A stretch of 47,972 nt of DNA from an uncultured Pyrinomonadaceae bacterium (GTDB taxonomy: Bacteria; Acidobacteriota; Blastocatellia; Pyrinomonadales; Pyrinomonadaceae): the NCBI GenBank assembly GCA_902805935.1, contig CADCUR010000308.1, positions 1 to 47,972 on the forward strand, given 5' to 3'. Both the position numbers and the translations under genes were made by a program. Each line of letters starts with the position of its first letter. Within the stretch, counting starts at the first letter, position 1. This document shows, piece by piece, positions 25,124-34,700 of the stretch. The notes under the pieces were generated by a model. That model had not been told where the DNA came from. It made no database searches and was given only the letters and a program-made list of their open reading frames with translations.

Positions 25124-25444
25124 ATGGCAATCTTAGGCAACAAATTATACCGGCAAACGCAGACCAAACGTGAAGAATCCGCTGGTCTCGACCAGCAAAT
25201 CGCCCGGCTCGAAGACGACATTCGCAAGCTGAAAATTGATTTCGATATTTTTTTCAGTGGCGGCACAAAACGTCCGCCGCTCGAAGCCCGTGCGCGCCTC
25301 GACGCGAACATCAAACGGCTCGCCGACGACCGCAACCTGAATTACGCGCAGCGTTATCAGTTCAACACAATCGTCGCGCGCTTTACGTCTTACCGCGAAC
25401 TGTGGCGCCGAATGCTGAAAAAACGCGGCGAGGAAATCGGATAA
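25124..25444 (+). CDS. Small coiled-coil protein resembling the MXAN_5187 C-terminal domain
   Basis: The product has 106 residues and is soluble and strongly charged. The core, LKIDFDIFFSGGTKRPPLEA followed by about 25 residues and then RYQFNTIVARFTSYRELWRR, resembles the domain named after Myxococcus MXAN_5187 (a Y/F-rich helical segment before PPL, then FN-x-I-x-x-RF and a Trp). No function is known for that family. The first 40 residues look like a coiled coil. No Shine-Dalgarno is strong. A heptad-type inverted repeat follows directly after the stop. Confidence 0.6.
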   Translation: MAILGNKLYRQTQTKREESAGLDQQIARLEDDIRKLKIDFDIFFSGGTKRPPLEARARLDANIKRLADDRNLNYAQRYQFNTIVARFTSYRELWRRMLKKRGEEIG

Positions 25445-25534
25445 AAAAAGGTTTCAAGTTTCAGCTTTCGAGTCTCAAGCGGCGGGAAAACCCGATTAAC
25501 TTGAAACTTGAAATTTGGAACTTAAAACCTTTTT
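25445..25534. repeat. Nested inverted repeat with heptad units after the MXAN_5187-like gene
   Basis: AAAAAGGTTT (25445-25454) pairs perfectly with 25525-25534, TTTCAAGTTT (25452-25461) with AAACTTGAAA (25504-25513), and a small GGCGGGAAAACCCG loop lies in the middle. The right arm is a run of TGAAACT-like units. Position and T tract suggest termination for the plus-strand gene and, on the other strand, for the cold-shock gene. Confidence 0.7.
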
Positions 25535-25596
25535 AATAAACGCCGTCCGGCTTTTTCGCAAAAACCGACCGTTATCATACGATTTAATTTGCCGCG

Positions 25597-25803
25597 TTAA
25601 CTCGCCGTTACGTTTTCCGCTTGCGGACCTTTCGGACCGTTGGTGACTTCAAACTCGACATCCTGTCCCTGCGTTAAAGTTTTATAACCGTCGCCGGAAA
25701 TCGCGCTGTAATGCACGAAGACATCCTGCTCGCCGGGTTGTTCGATAAAACCGTAACCTTTCGCGTTGTTAAACCATTTGACCTTGCCGTTAGTTTTTGA
25801 CAT
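25597..25803 (-). CDS. Cold-shock-domain protein
   Basis: This 68-residue single OB fold of the CspA family binds single-stranded RNA and DNA and acts as an RNA chaperone. The start [17 protein letters not shown] contains RNP1 (KGYGFIE), and RNP2 is VFVHYSAI; the end [13 protein letters not shown] is typical. A strong Shine-Dalgarno, GGAGGA, lies 8 bases before the ATG. A leader of up to about 380 bases separates it from the divergent tryptophan dioxygenase gene; cold-shock genes often have long regulatory leaders, but no specific structure was proved here. Confidence 0.96.
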   Translation of the reverse strand: MSKTNGKVKWFNNAKGYGFIEQPGEQDVFVHYSAISGDGYKTLTQGQDVEFEVTNGPKGPQAENVTAS

Positions 25804-26186
25804 TTTTTCTAATTCCTCCTACAAACATCAGTGAATTTTAATTTTCTGAGACCTTTTATAAAGGTTTAGTTGTTTTTTAGTTCCGTGCCGGAAGGCATCA
25901 TCATTCAAAGAAAAACAAAGTTCGCCGTTAACAAAACCTCTTCGGCTTTGCCTTCTGCGAATTATCGAAAATGTAATAAAACTCATTTTCTAACAAGTAG
26001 AAAATCTTTAACCGCAAGATTTTTTAAGGGATTGTTTTTCGATTGTTTTTTGATAGAACGAAAGAAAATTTAGCGGAAATAAATTCGCCTGTCAAGAATC
26101 TTTTTCGCTTTTTTGCAATCGGCGCAATAATCGCCGTAAAATTGACATCAAACAGGCGATACACGAAGATAAAACCAAAAAAGGCT
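25804..26186. other. Divergent intergenic region between the cold-shock gene and tryptophan dioxygenase
   Basis: About 380 AT-rich bases without a credible gene. It holds a small hairpin ATTTTCTA-ACAAG-TAGAAAAT (25985-26005) and a TTGACA at 26142-26147 on the plus strand. The latter has no good -10 box at 16-18 bases, so I do not call a promoter. The long minus-strand leader of the cold-shock gene would lie here. Confidence 0.5.
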
Positions 26187-26960
26187 ATGAATAATTACGG
26201 CGCGAATTCTCCGCTTTCCTATAACGAATACTTGAAAGTTCCTGAGCTTATTCGTTTGCAAAACGCTTTGTCCGAGCCCGTAAGTCATGACGAATTGCTG
26301 TTTATCGTCATTCATCAAACTTACGAGCTTTGGTTCAAACAAATTTTGCACGAGATTGACGCGAGCATCAATTGGCTCAAGGAAAGTCGAACGTTTCGCG
26401 CCAATCATTCGTTGAAAACCGTCGCGGCAATCGGCAAAGTCGTCGTCAGCCAGATTCATATTTTAGAGACGATGGCGCAAATCGGCTTTTTGGAATTCCG
26501 CGACAAATTAAATCCGGCGAGCGGTTTTCAATCAACGCAGTTCCGCGAAATCGAATTCGTCTCGGGCGCAAAAGACGAACGAATGATGAATCATTTCGCG
26601 GGCGATGAATTCGCTTTTGAAAGATTAAAGAAAAGATTCGACGCGCCGAGCCTCGCCGACGAGTTTTGGAATTTATTAAACAGAAAGGGATTTTCGACGG
26701 AAACTAATGAAGATCGAGTCAAAACGATTGTCGAGATTCTGACATATCCCGAAAAACACGCCGACTTTTTCATAATGCAGGATTTACTCATCGAACACGA
26801 CGAAAATATTTCACTGTGGCGATACAACCACGTTTTAATGGTCGAACGAATGCTCGGAATGAAACGCGGCACGGGCGGTTCCGAAGGCGCGGGATATTTG
26901 CGGACGACGCTTTCGAAAAAATTCTTCCCCGAACTCTGGGAGGCGCGAACTCACCTTTAA
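26187..26960 (+). CDS. kynA: Tryptophan 2,3-dioxygenase
   Basis: The product has 257 residues. This haem enzyme opens the indole ring of L-tryptophan to N-formylkynurenine, the first step of the kynurenine pathway. Motifs: LLFIVIHQTYELWFKQIL with the distal His43, SGFQSTQFREIE with the substrate-binding arginine, the proximal haem ligand His215 in WRYNHVLMVERMLG, and the GTGGSEGAGYLRTT loop that closes over the substrate. It is somewhat shorter than Xanthomonas TDO but complete at both ends. The ATG at 26187 (MNNYGAN) with AAGG just before it is chosen; the open frame continues upstream to 26043 but codes for a sequence unlike the family. No kynurenine-pathway partner genes are adjacent. Heptad repeats follow the stop. 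Confidence 0.93.
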   Translation: MNNYGANSPLSYNEYLKVPELIRLQNALSEPVSHDELLFIVIHQTYELWFKQILHEIDASINWLKESRTFRANHSLKTVAAIGKVVVSQIHILETMAQIGFLEFRDKLNPASGFQSTQFREIEFVSGAKDERMMNHFAGDEFAFERLKKRFDAPSLADEFWNLLNRKGFSTETNEDRVKTIVEILTYPEKHADFFIMQDLLIEHDENISLWRYNHVLMVERMLGMKRGTGGSEGAGYLRTTLSKKFFPELWEARTHL

Positions 26961-27021
26961 GATAGTCCTAAATTCTGAGTCCCAAGCCGAAGACAGTTTT
27001 TGACTTAGGACTCAGAACTCG
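26961..27021. repeat. Heptad repeat hairpin after tryptophan dioxygenase
   Basis: It begins right after the stop codon. The left arm is a period-7 run of CTGAGTC-like units, the right arm a period-7 run of GGACTCA-like units. 26973-26988 pairs with 27002-27017 at 14 of 16 positions; AGTCCTAA (26964-26971) also matches TTAGGACT (27005-27012), giving an alternative fold. It probably acts as terminator. Confidence 0.75.
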
Positions 27022-27105
27022 GATGAACTTGAACCGGCAAACTACAACCTGTATTTCGACTTGGGCATCAAAACCCGCAAAGCCAGCCGATTTTAAGGAG
27101 ATTTT

Positions 27106-28197
27106 ATGCTTTCGCCGCTACCCAAAATCATTCTGACGATACTCTTCCTTTTCGCCGTTTCAAACGCGCAGACGCCCACGCCGACACCGCTTCAAGAGGA
27201 TGACACCGAACGAGTTTACACCGAAGAAATCAAATTAAATGTCTCCGCCGTTGACCGCAACGGGAAATTCTTTGCAGGCGTGAAGAAGGAAGATTTGGTG
27301 ATTATGGAAGACGAACGGCTGCATTTGGCAAGCAGTTTGCGGCGCATCCCCGCCAATGTTTTAGTCGTAATGGACACGGGCGGCGAGATGCGGCGGGCGA
27401 AAAGTTTAGACCAAACCAAGAAAACCGCGAAAAGTTTAATTAACGCGCTCTCAAAGGAAGATTCGGTGGCGATTATGCAATACAACGATAAAGTCGAGAT
27501 TATCGCCGAATGGACGAATAAAGAAGAAGCGTTGAAAACGCTAAACGCGAAAGCGAATTTCGGCAAACGTTCTCTATTCATTAACGCGCTCGATACGGCG
27601 AATAAATTTCTGCAAAAAACTCCGCTCGAAAACCGGCATCTTGTTTTAATCACCGATGGCACGGACACTTTTAATAATCTAACCGAGAGAAACGCGGCGA
27701 TGCGCAATCTCCTGGCGACCGACATCAACGTCCACATTTTCAGTTACACGCAGATGGAAAAAGTCGCTCTCGCGCCGAATAAAAGTATCTTCAAAAAAGG
27801 CGAACCTAACCCGAACAGGTTGCCCGAAGAAGTCGTTGCGACAATGCCGAACGGCGTGCGTGATTTGATGAAAGCTCCTCGCCTTGGTTCGATAAATACT
27901 GACAGAGAATTTTTGCGAAAAATGAAAGATCGTGAAAACGCTTTGATTGAAAGCGAAAAATACCTGATCGATCTTTCCAAAGACACGAACGGCGAAATAA
28001 TTCTGCCCGCGTCGAACGAAGAAATGCTGGAGAAAACCGCTCTCATCGCCGCGATTATTGATTCGAGCTACGTTTTAACTTACGCGCCGAAACGCGCCTT
28101 GAGCGAATCAAAGACAGGCGAAATCCGCGCCATTGAAGTTTCCTCGCGCCGCCCCGAGTTACAGGTGCAAGCCCGCCGCAAACTCGTCGTGAAATAA
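27106..28197 (+). CDS. Exported VWA-domain protein (VWFA-related, acidobacterial type)
   Basis: The product has 363 residues. A signal peptide (IILTILFLFAVSNAQ) is followed by a proline/threonine stretch, a short beta strand region (IKLNVSAVDRNGKFFAGVKK, DLVIMEDE) typical of the VWFA-related family seen in Acidobacteriota, then a von Willebrand A domain (about 85-330). The MIDAS motif DxSxS is replaced by D-T-G-G-E (VVMDTGGEM), while the later ITDGTD is kept, so metal binding may be altered. Function of the family is unknown; extracytoplasmic protein-protein interaction is likely. AAGGAG lies 5 bases before the ATG. It converges with the seven-POTRA Omp85 gene. Confidence 0.85.
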   Translation: MLSPLPKIILTILFLFAVSNAQTPTPTPLQEDDTERVYTEEIKLNVSAVDRNGKFFAGVKKEDLVIMEDERLHLASSLRRIPANVLVVMDTGGEMRRAKSLDQTKKTAKSLINALSKEDSVAIMQYNDKVEIIAEWTNKEEALKTLNAKANFGKRSLFINALDTANKFLQKTPLENRHLVLITDGTDTFNNLTERNAAMRNLLATDINVHIFSYTQMEKVALAPNKSIFKKGEPNPNRLPEEVVATMPNGVRDLMKAPRLGSINTDREFLRKMKDRENALIESEKYLIDLSKDTNGEIILPASNEEMLEKTALIAAIIDSSYVLTYAPKRALSESKTGEIRAIEVSSRRPELQVQARRKLVVK

Positions 28198-28331
28198 GGA
28201 ATGAAGGATGAAGATGAGGGATGAACAAGAAAGCATAAAGTAATAAAAGCAGAGTTGAAAAGACGCGCAAAAGAAATAAATCTCTTGCGCGTCTTTTCGT
28301 TTTATTCATCCGTCATCCTTTATCCCTCATC
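28198..28331. repeat. Heptad repeats flanking a bidirectional terminator
   Basis: Four 7-base units of the GGATGAA type (28198-28225) start at the base after the VWA stop. The complementary period-7 units of the TTCATCC type (28304-28331) end at the Omp85 gene's stop. Between them lies the hairpin at 28258-28297. The whole is a nested inverted repeat shared by two converging genes. Confidence 0.8.
28258..28297. terminator. Bidirectional intrinsic terminator
   Basis: AAAAGACGCGCAA (28258-28270) pairs perfectly with TTGCGCGTCTTTT (28285-28297) over a 14-base loop, with T tracts on both strands. It serves the converging VWA and Omp85 genes. Confidence 0.85.
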
Positions 28332-28335
28332 CCTT

Positions 28336-31300
28336 CTAAAACGCTTGCGAAAAGCGGAAATGAAGTTGTCCTTGTCGAATGCGGAAAATTCCATTCGTGC
28401 CGTTCGGCTGCGGAATCAGAAATTGCGGCGGGTTGAGCAGGTAGCCGTAATCAACTCCGAATTCGCCGCCAATCGGGGCTTTGATTCGCAAGCCTAATCC
28501 GACGGTGTGCGACCAGACGGCGCGCAGATTACGCCGAAAAACATCCGTTTCCGGCACGTCGGGCGAATTGAAAATATCTTTGACGCGTCGGAAGACGTTG
28601 CCGCCATCGTAAAACGGCACGGCGCGGATTGATTTGGTGAGCGGAACTCTGGCTTCGAGATTGACAATCGCCAGGGCGTTTCCGCCGAACGGAACAGTGA
28701 AAGGAGTTAAAAAAACCGGCTCGCCTTCGCTGTTTCTGAAAATTCCCTGCGGCACGACCGCTACGCGCGGACCCGCCTGTTCAAATTCAAAACCTCTGAG
28801 CGTCGTCGAACCGCCCGCGAAAAATCTTTCGCTGATCGGCAGAATGTCTTCAAGGTCGGGAAACTGCGTCGGCGAAAACCTATTTTCTCCTGAAAAAACG
28901 CTTGCCAAACCGAGAACGCCGCGTCCGGCAAAAGTCGTGTTGCGAAGAAAAGACGCGGTGTAATAAGCGTTGTAACTGCCTTGAAATTTGTGAAAACCGA
29001 TGTTTGCGCCCAATGCCGGAAGCGAAACGGTGTATTCCGCCGTCAGGTAGTTGCCGCGCGTCGGGTCGCCCGGATTGTAGCGACACGGCTCGCCGGGATC
29101 GCCTTTGGCGATGATGTCGAGAATCGTGTTTCTGACCGAGCAGTTTTCCCGCGTATCGAAAACGAAATTCGTGCCGAAACCCGACGTTCTGATTCTTGAA
29201 TCGGGACGCAGCAAATCTCTAATCAGAAGACTTTCGATGTTATAAAGGCGCACGTCTTCAAAGCGATAGCGGGCGAACAAAATGCTGCGTTTGCTGCGGC
29301 TGATGGTGCGGCTGGTTTCCGCCGAAAACGTTAAACGGTTGATAGTCGGCTCGCTCGTTTCCGCGCCGAATTCATCAATCGGATTGCCTTCCTCGTCAAC
29401 GCGCTGGACGATGCCAAAAGTTCCTCTGTCAAAGGTCGAGCGGAAAAAGCGCGTGACGGTCGAATCGCGTTCGTAGCGCGCCGTGAAAGTCAGGGGCGCG
29501 TAACGAATCGAGTTGTCGGCGTTTCTGCCGTCATTCAAAAATCGCGGATTGACAAAATCAATCTGCGCGTTTTGCTGCAAGCGACTGGCGCGGATTCGCG
29601 CGCCGCCTTGCAGCAATTTTCCGAACAGGTTGAAGTGGCGAATGTCGAAAAATCCGTTCGCGCCGATGTCGGTCGAGAAACCGCCGCCGTAAGTAATCAG
29701 GCGCGGTTTTTGTTCTTCGACGTTGATGATGATGTCGGACAGGCGATTGCCGTCCGCGCGTTCGCCCGCTGGTTCGGCTCTGATTTCGACAAGGCTGAAA
29801 GCATCGGTCGAATAAAGATTTTGTTCGCTCGTAAAAATATCGGTCGAGCGCAAAACGTCGTCAACGCGCAAGTTTATCGCTTTGAAAATCGCGTCCGATT
29901 TCGTGCGCTCGTTGCCGTTAATCAGTATGCGGTTGATGAAAACTTTCTTGCCTTCGTTCTCGACCGTGTAAACGATTTTGACTAATTCCTGATTAGCGTT
30001 TTCGTCGCCCGGCAATTCGACAAGCGCGTAACTTACTTTCGCGTCGTAAAAACCAGCTTGCGAATAATACGTTTGCAGAGCGCGCACGCCGTTTCTGGCT
30101 CGCGCCCGCGAAAAATTTTTGCCGATGATACTTGGTAATTCGGCTTCGAGAACAGTGTCGGGAAAAGATGTGTTGCCGTCAATTTGAATACTGTCAATTC
30201 GCGTCGGAATTCCTTCCTCGACCACAAAAGTTAAAATCAAATCTTCGCCGTTTGGCGACACGCCCTGCCTGACCGTCACTTGATTGCGGCGAAAGCCGAG
30301 TTCTCTTAATAAAGAACTCATCGTCCGGCGGTCGCTCTCAATAATCTCGGCGCTCGTGTAACCGCGCCCGAAACCGATAAACGGAATGATGCCGAGCGCG
30401 TTCGCCTCCTGCGAATCGAGGACGCTCTGCACTTCCTCGATTCTGAATTCGTCCGTGCCTTCGAGCCGTATGTCAACGAGTTTTAATTGGCGATTTAAAT
30501 CGGCTTGATATTTAACTTCGACCGTGCGGCTCATCAGTTCCGCGCCGCTCAACGCGCCGCACAAAACATCGGTTTCGTTCGTCGTCACGCCCGCCTCGTT
30601 TTCGGTAAATTCGGGTCGCACGCTGCAAACCGCCTTCACGTCGGCAAAGAAAAAACCTTTTTCCTGAAAATAATTTCTCAGCCGCCGCTCGCCTTCGATA
30701 ATCGAGGCGTAATCGAGCGTGCCTTCGCGCCTGATTGATAAAAGCTCGGTCAGTTTTTTGTCGCCAATTTTCTCTTTGCCGGCTTCCACAACGACGTTTA
30801 CGATCGCGCCGACTTTACCTTCGACTTCGATGTTGACGACGTTTTTATCCGGGTCGAAAACGACCTGCGCGTCTTTGAGTTCGGGAGCGAGGAAATTTTC
30901 CTCGCGCAGCGCTTTGCGAATTCGCTCGACATCTTCCGCCAGTCGTTCGCGCGTGAAAAATTCCCCTGGCTGCAGCTTTATTTTCCGGCGAATTTGCGCC
31001 GCCTCGAAGCCTTCGATGTTAATTGCAAATGTTTCGACGCGCGCCTGCGCGTTCGGCGTAACCTGAAAAGTTACGTTCACCTCCGTATCGCTCGTCGTCG
31101 GTTGCGTCGTATAGGAAACTTCGGCGTTGAAAAATCCGCGCTCGCGCAGGTAAACGAGAATCGCGTCGGCGTTGTTGCGCAGCGTCTGGTCGGTAATCGC
31201 CGTTCCCGGATTCAAGAGATTTAATTTTAAGAGCAGTTCCTGCTCGGTGACTTTATCGCCGACGACGTTGCCGATGTTAATGAAAACTTTTTCGGCTTGC

Positions 31301-31716
31301 GTTTTGCGCCGAATAATAAAACGCAGATTGACGGCGGCGTCGCCGACCGGAGTCGCTTCGATTTTCGCCGAAACGATTCTTTTCGTTTTGTAGAGCGCGT
31401 CAAGCGCGTCGCGTAATTTAACGGCGGAATAAACGTCGCCGAGCGCGTTGCGCGCCACGAGTTCAAACTGCTGCGCGGCGGAGACGGCGCGGTCGGTTCC
31501 CTCAAACGTGACGCTAATGTTTTCGATGCGGCGGTCTTCGTAAATGCTTTGGGCGAGAACGGTAAAAGAGAAAAACAAAATTAAAACGCACGCACGCAGA
31601 AAGACGAGGAAATAATTAACAGGGATAGACGAGATAAATAAATATCTTTTAATCCTGTCTATCCTGTTCATCTCTGTTTGAATGCCCTTTTTCTTACTCG
31701 AATCTCGACTTTTCAA
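28336..31716 (-). CDS. Omp85-family outer-membrane protein with about seven POTRA domains (TamA/BamA-like)
   Basis: The product has 1,126 residues from the TTG at 31716. After a signal region (VFLRACVLILFFSFTVLAQ), seven POTRA-like units can be segmented between about 58 and 665, each with a V/I-x-I-x-[IF]-x-G start and a GF-x-x-A motif. A 16-strand Omp85 barrel follows, with the family signature LRGF in FAGGSTTLRGFEFEQ and a terminal Phe. Two cysteine pairs occur, one in POTRA 4 and one in a barrel loop. The gene starts 14 bases after the TamB-like stop, so the two form a TAM-like pair. Start uncertain: TTG 31716 has AGGGTG 8 bases upstream; ATG 31671 gives a shorter n-region but no Shine-Dalgarno. 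In both cases a heptad repeat is translated as the n-region. Confidence 0.88.
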   Translation of the reverse strand: MKSRDSSKKKGIQTEMNRIDRIKRYLFISSIPVNYFLVFLRACVLILFFSFTVLAQSIYEDRRIENISVTFEGTDRAVSAAQQFELVARNALGDVYSAVKLRDALDALYKTKRIVSAKIEATPVGDAAVNLRFIIRRKTQAEKVFINIGNVVGDKVTEQELLLKLNLLNPGTAITDQTLRNNADAILVYLRERGFFNAEVSYTTQPTTSDTEVNVTFQVTPNAQARVETFAINIEGFEAAQIRRKIKLQPGEFFTRERLAEDVERIRKALREENFLAPELKDAQVVFDPDKNVVNIEVEGKVGAIVNVVVEAGKEKIGDKKLTELLSIRREGTLDYASIIEGERRLRNYFQEKGFFFADVKAVCSVRPEFTENEAGVTTNETDVLCGALSGAELMSRTVEVKYQADLNRQLKLVDIRLEGTDEFRIEEVQSVLDSQEANALGIIPFIGFGRGYTSAEIIESDRRTMSSLLRELGFRRNQVTVRQGVSPNGEDLILTFVVEEGIPTRIDSIQIDGNTSFPDTVLEAELPSIIGKNFSRARARNGVRALQTYYSQAGFYDAKVSYALVELPGDENANQELVKIVYTVENEGKKVFINRILINGNERTKSDAIFKAINLRVDDVLRSTDIFTSEQNLYSTDAFSLVEIRAEPAGERADGNRLSDIIINVEEQKPRLITYGGGFSTDIGANGFFDIRHFNLFGKLLQGGARIRASRLQQNAQIDFVNPRFLNDGRNADNSIRYAPLTFTARYERDSTVTRFFRSTFDRGTFGIVQRVDEEGNPIDEFGAETSEPTINRLTFSAETSRTISRSKRSILFARYRFEDVRLYNIESLLIRDLLRPDSRIRTSGFGTNFVFDTRENCSVRNTILDIIAKGDPGEPCRYNPGDPTRGNYLTAEYTVSLPALGANIGFHKFQGSYNAYYTASFLRNTTFAGRGVLGLASVFSGENRFSPTQFPDLEDILPISERFFAGGSTTLRGFEFEQAGPRVAVVPQGIFRNSEGEPVFLTPFTVPFGGNALAIVNLEARVPLTKSIRAVPFYDGGNVFRRVKDIFNSPDVPETDVFRRNLRAVWSHTVGLGLRIKAPIGGEFGVDYGYLLNPPQFLIPQPNGTNGIFRIRQGQLHFRFSQAF
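31618..31668. repeat. Heptad-type inverted repeat inside the 5' end of the Omp85 gene
   Basis: ACAGGGATAGACGAGAT (31619-31635) and its near complement ATCCTGTCTATCCTGT (31652-31667) are separated by an AT-rich stretch. CTATCCT/TTCATCT-like 7-base units continue to about 31677. Translated on the minus strand they give the polar, basic leader before the hydrophobic signal segment. Confidence 0.7.
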
Positions 31717-31730
31717 TTCTTCTTCACCCT

Positions 31731-34700
31731 CTAAAATCTCTTTCTCAAACGAATCTCGAAACTAAAATTATTATTTCGGCGCGTCACATTCGAAAGCGAC
31801 TGCTGCTCGTATTGGGCGACAAACGACAGCCGGTTTGAGACGCGATATTCGAGAGCTAAAACCTGGTTTTGGTCTTCTGCGAGATTCGTCGAATACGTCA
31901 CTAAAAGGTTGCGGTTAATCTGTCTGCCGACCGTTAGACGCGCCGACGGGTTAAGTCGTTGACCGGAAATAATCGGGTCAATCTCGAATCTGTTCAAGCC
32001 GAAAAGTTTATCGGTCGCCTTGCTTAAAGGATTGTTGATTAATTCGTCGGTTAAAATTTCCGCTGCTGTGTTAATGCCCGATTGCGCCAGCGTCGGAATG
32101 CCCGTGTCGGTATTCGCCAAATTTCCGGTTGTAATCAAAGAGATGACATCGGCTTGCGGCAAAGCCGGACTCGACCTGACAGTCGCGTTCAAATTCTCCG
32201 TGTTGGTCAATTCGCCGACCAAGCTGACGATAACCTGATAGCCGTTGATTTCGGCTTCGGCTTGCAGATTGATGAACGGCTCGATATTTGTATTCGGCGG
32301 AAATTCCAGCGTTCCGCGCTGAACTTCATAGCGTTCGCGCCGAAAGAAAATCGTGCCGCTGTTGGCGGTTACTCTGCCGGAAATTTGCGGAAACTCGACA
32401 TCGCCCGTTACCCGCAAAGATGCCGACGCGGTTAAATCCGCTAGATTATTGCGAACGACGAGCGCGTCGCGCCCTTCGATTCGGATGTCGAGCTTCGGCA
32501 CGCCGAAAAACGAAGTCGAGCCGGATGAGCCGGACGACAGCGAGCCTTCGCGCCGCCCGCTGACGAAATCGGCTAAATCAATATCTTCCGTGTAAATAGC
32601 GCGTTTGGCGACGACCGTTCCGGCGATCAGCGTGTCTAAAACGCCATCGCGCCGCACGCCGCTGAGTTCGATGTCGGCGTCGCCCGTCGTAACTAAATTT
32701 GCGATCGGCGCGGTGAAATTTCTTCCGGCGACTTCAAACCGAAAACTTTGCAGTTCCAAACCTTTAAGCTGCGCGCCGCCGTTAGCGGTGACGCGCCCGC
32801 CGCCCAAAAATCCGCTTAAGCGTTCAATCTGCACTTGGTCGGTAGTGAACAAAACTCGTCCGCGAATCCGGTCGAGCGTCAATCTGTCTGAACCGACGAA
32901 CGTTGCGACCGAGGCGTTCTGCAATTCGGCTGTTCCGTTGAGCCGTGCCGTCTGGTTAACGCCAGTCAACCGCCCGGAGACGCTGGCGAGTCCGGCAAAA
33001 AACGTATTTTTCGACAGCGCGTTAAAGATGCTCAGATTCACCGTTCCGTCAACCGTCAAATTATTAATGCCGTCATCGGTTAAAGCCTTCGTGCCGGCGA
33101 CGACGATGTTCGAGCCGCCGCCGGAAAATTTCGCACTGTTGATGACGACTTCTTTAGAATTAAATTGGACGGAAACCGGCTCGCTGGCGACGAGCGGCGT
33201 TTCGCCGATTTGCAGCGCCAGCCCGCTGAATTCCGCCGCGCCGCGCAAATTGTCAGTCGTAAATCCGCGCGTTCCGTTCGGCTGCACGCTCGATAGATTT
33301 CCTTCGATAAAAACTCTGCCGTTCGCCCTGCCGGTAATCGAAACGTCGCCCGAATCCGCCGGGCGCGCGAGCGCGATATAGGGAGCGAGTTCGGTGTTGT
33401 TGAAAACCGTCTCGGCGCGAAACGGTAGATTTTCGTCAGCGAAATTAACGCTGGCAACAATCGTTTGCGGCTGCCCCTCAAAACTAACCGTAAGATTCGC
33501 GTTGAGCTGCTGATTTTCCGTCTTGCCGACGAACGTCACCGCGCCGACCTGGTTGCCGTTGACAAAAACATCGCGTCCCGTCCCGTTAAAATTGATGTCG
33601 TAGGTTTTCGCGTCGGAAACCCTGCCGACCGCTTTCGCCGTCAAATCAACCACGCCATTGATGTCCGGCAAATTGCCGCTGTTCGGGATGAACGGACGAA
33701 CGCGCGCGATATCAATGTTGCGACCGACGACATCGAAATTAAAATTCTCCGTGTCGGTCGTGTAAGTTCCGTTCGCCTGCAGAGTGCCATCGCCGAATTT
33801 CGCTTCAAATCGTTCGAGATTGACGAGCGTTCCGGCAAACGTGGCTTTGGCATCGAAACCGTCAAATCGTTCGCCGTTGATCGTTCCCGCGCCCGAAGAA
33901 ATGTTCGCTTCGCCCTGCAGATTGTTCGGAATGCCGCTAACGTTAATCGTGCCGGAAGTCCGCGCCTGAAAATCCTGCAATTGCGACGGCACAATGTCCA
34001 ACGGCAAAGCGGCGAGCAGATTTCCCGTGTTGATGTCATCGAGCGTCGCCTGCACCGAAATATTACTGGTCGCGCCGGTCGCAATGTTCACGTTAAAAGC
34101 GAGATTGCCGCCGTTGTTCGGTTCCTGCAAACGCCCGTCGCGCAGTTCAATCGTTCGCGCCGCTCCGGCAGTTTGCGGCGAAACGAGGATGTTCGTCGCT
34201 AAAGAGCCGAGATTTCTACCGCGCAGCAAAACCGAATCAACCGCCGCGCGTCCGTCAACCGCCGGATTTTCCAAATTCCCCGTGACGGTTCCGTTAAACG
34301 TAAAATTGCCGGCGAACTGCGCGTTATAATTATCAAGCTGCGTTTCGAGTTCCGGCGAGACGTTTAAAGCTTTAATAATTCTGATGATTTCGCTCGCGTC
34401 GGTCGAGTTGAGCGCCAAATTCAGATTTGAATTGTAGCCGTTTAAGTCAAAACTTCCCGTCGCGTTGATTTGGCTTTTCTCCGTATTTAGATTGGCGTAG
34501 TCAACGTCAAAAAGTCCGTTCGTCGCTTTGAGTCCTAAACGCCCGTTGATCGGAACCAGCCCGCGGTCCGTGGTTCCGGCGTTCGCTGCAAAATCCGCCG
34601 TCAAAGTCCCGCTCGCCGTTTTAAAGTTCGTTCCGGCAAAAGTCAGATTCGCATTGCCCGTCGTTTTGCCTTCAATCGGCACGACGCGCCCGCCTTGCAA

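Noticed and set aside
26142-26170. Promoter for tryptophan dioxygenase at TTGACA
   Set aside because: No acceptable -10 box lies at 16-18 bases; a start there would also leave almost no leader.
26043-26186. N-terminal extension of tryptophan dioxygenase
   Set aside because: The 48 extra residues are unlike the family, and AAGG lies directly before the ATG at 26187.
33465-34202. Plus-strand frame of 245 codons opposite the TamB-like gene
   Set aside because: Antisense shadow; low-complexity arginine and valine composition and no ribosome binding site.
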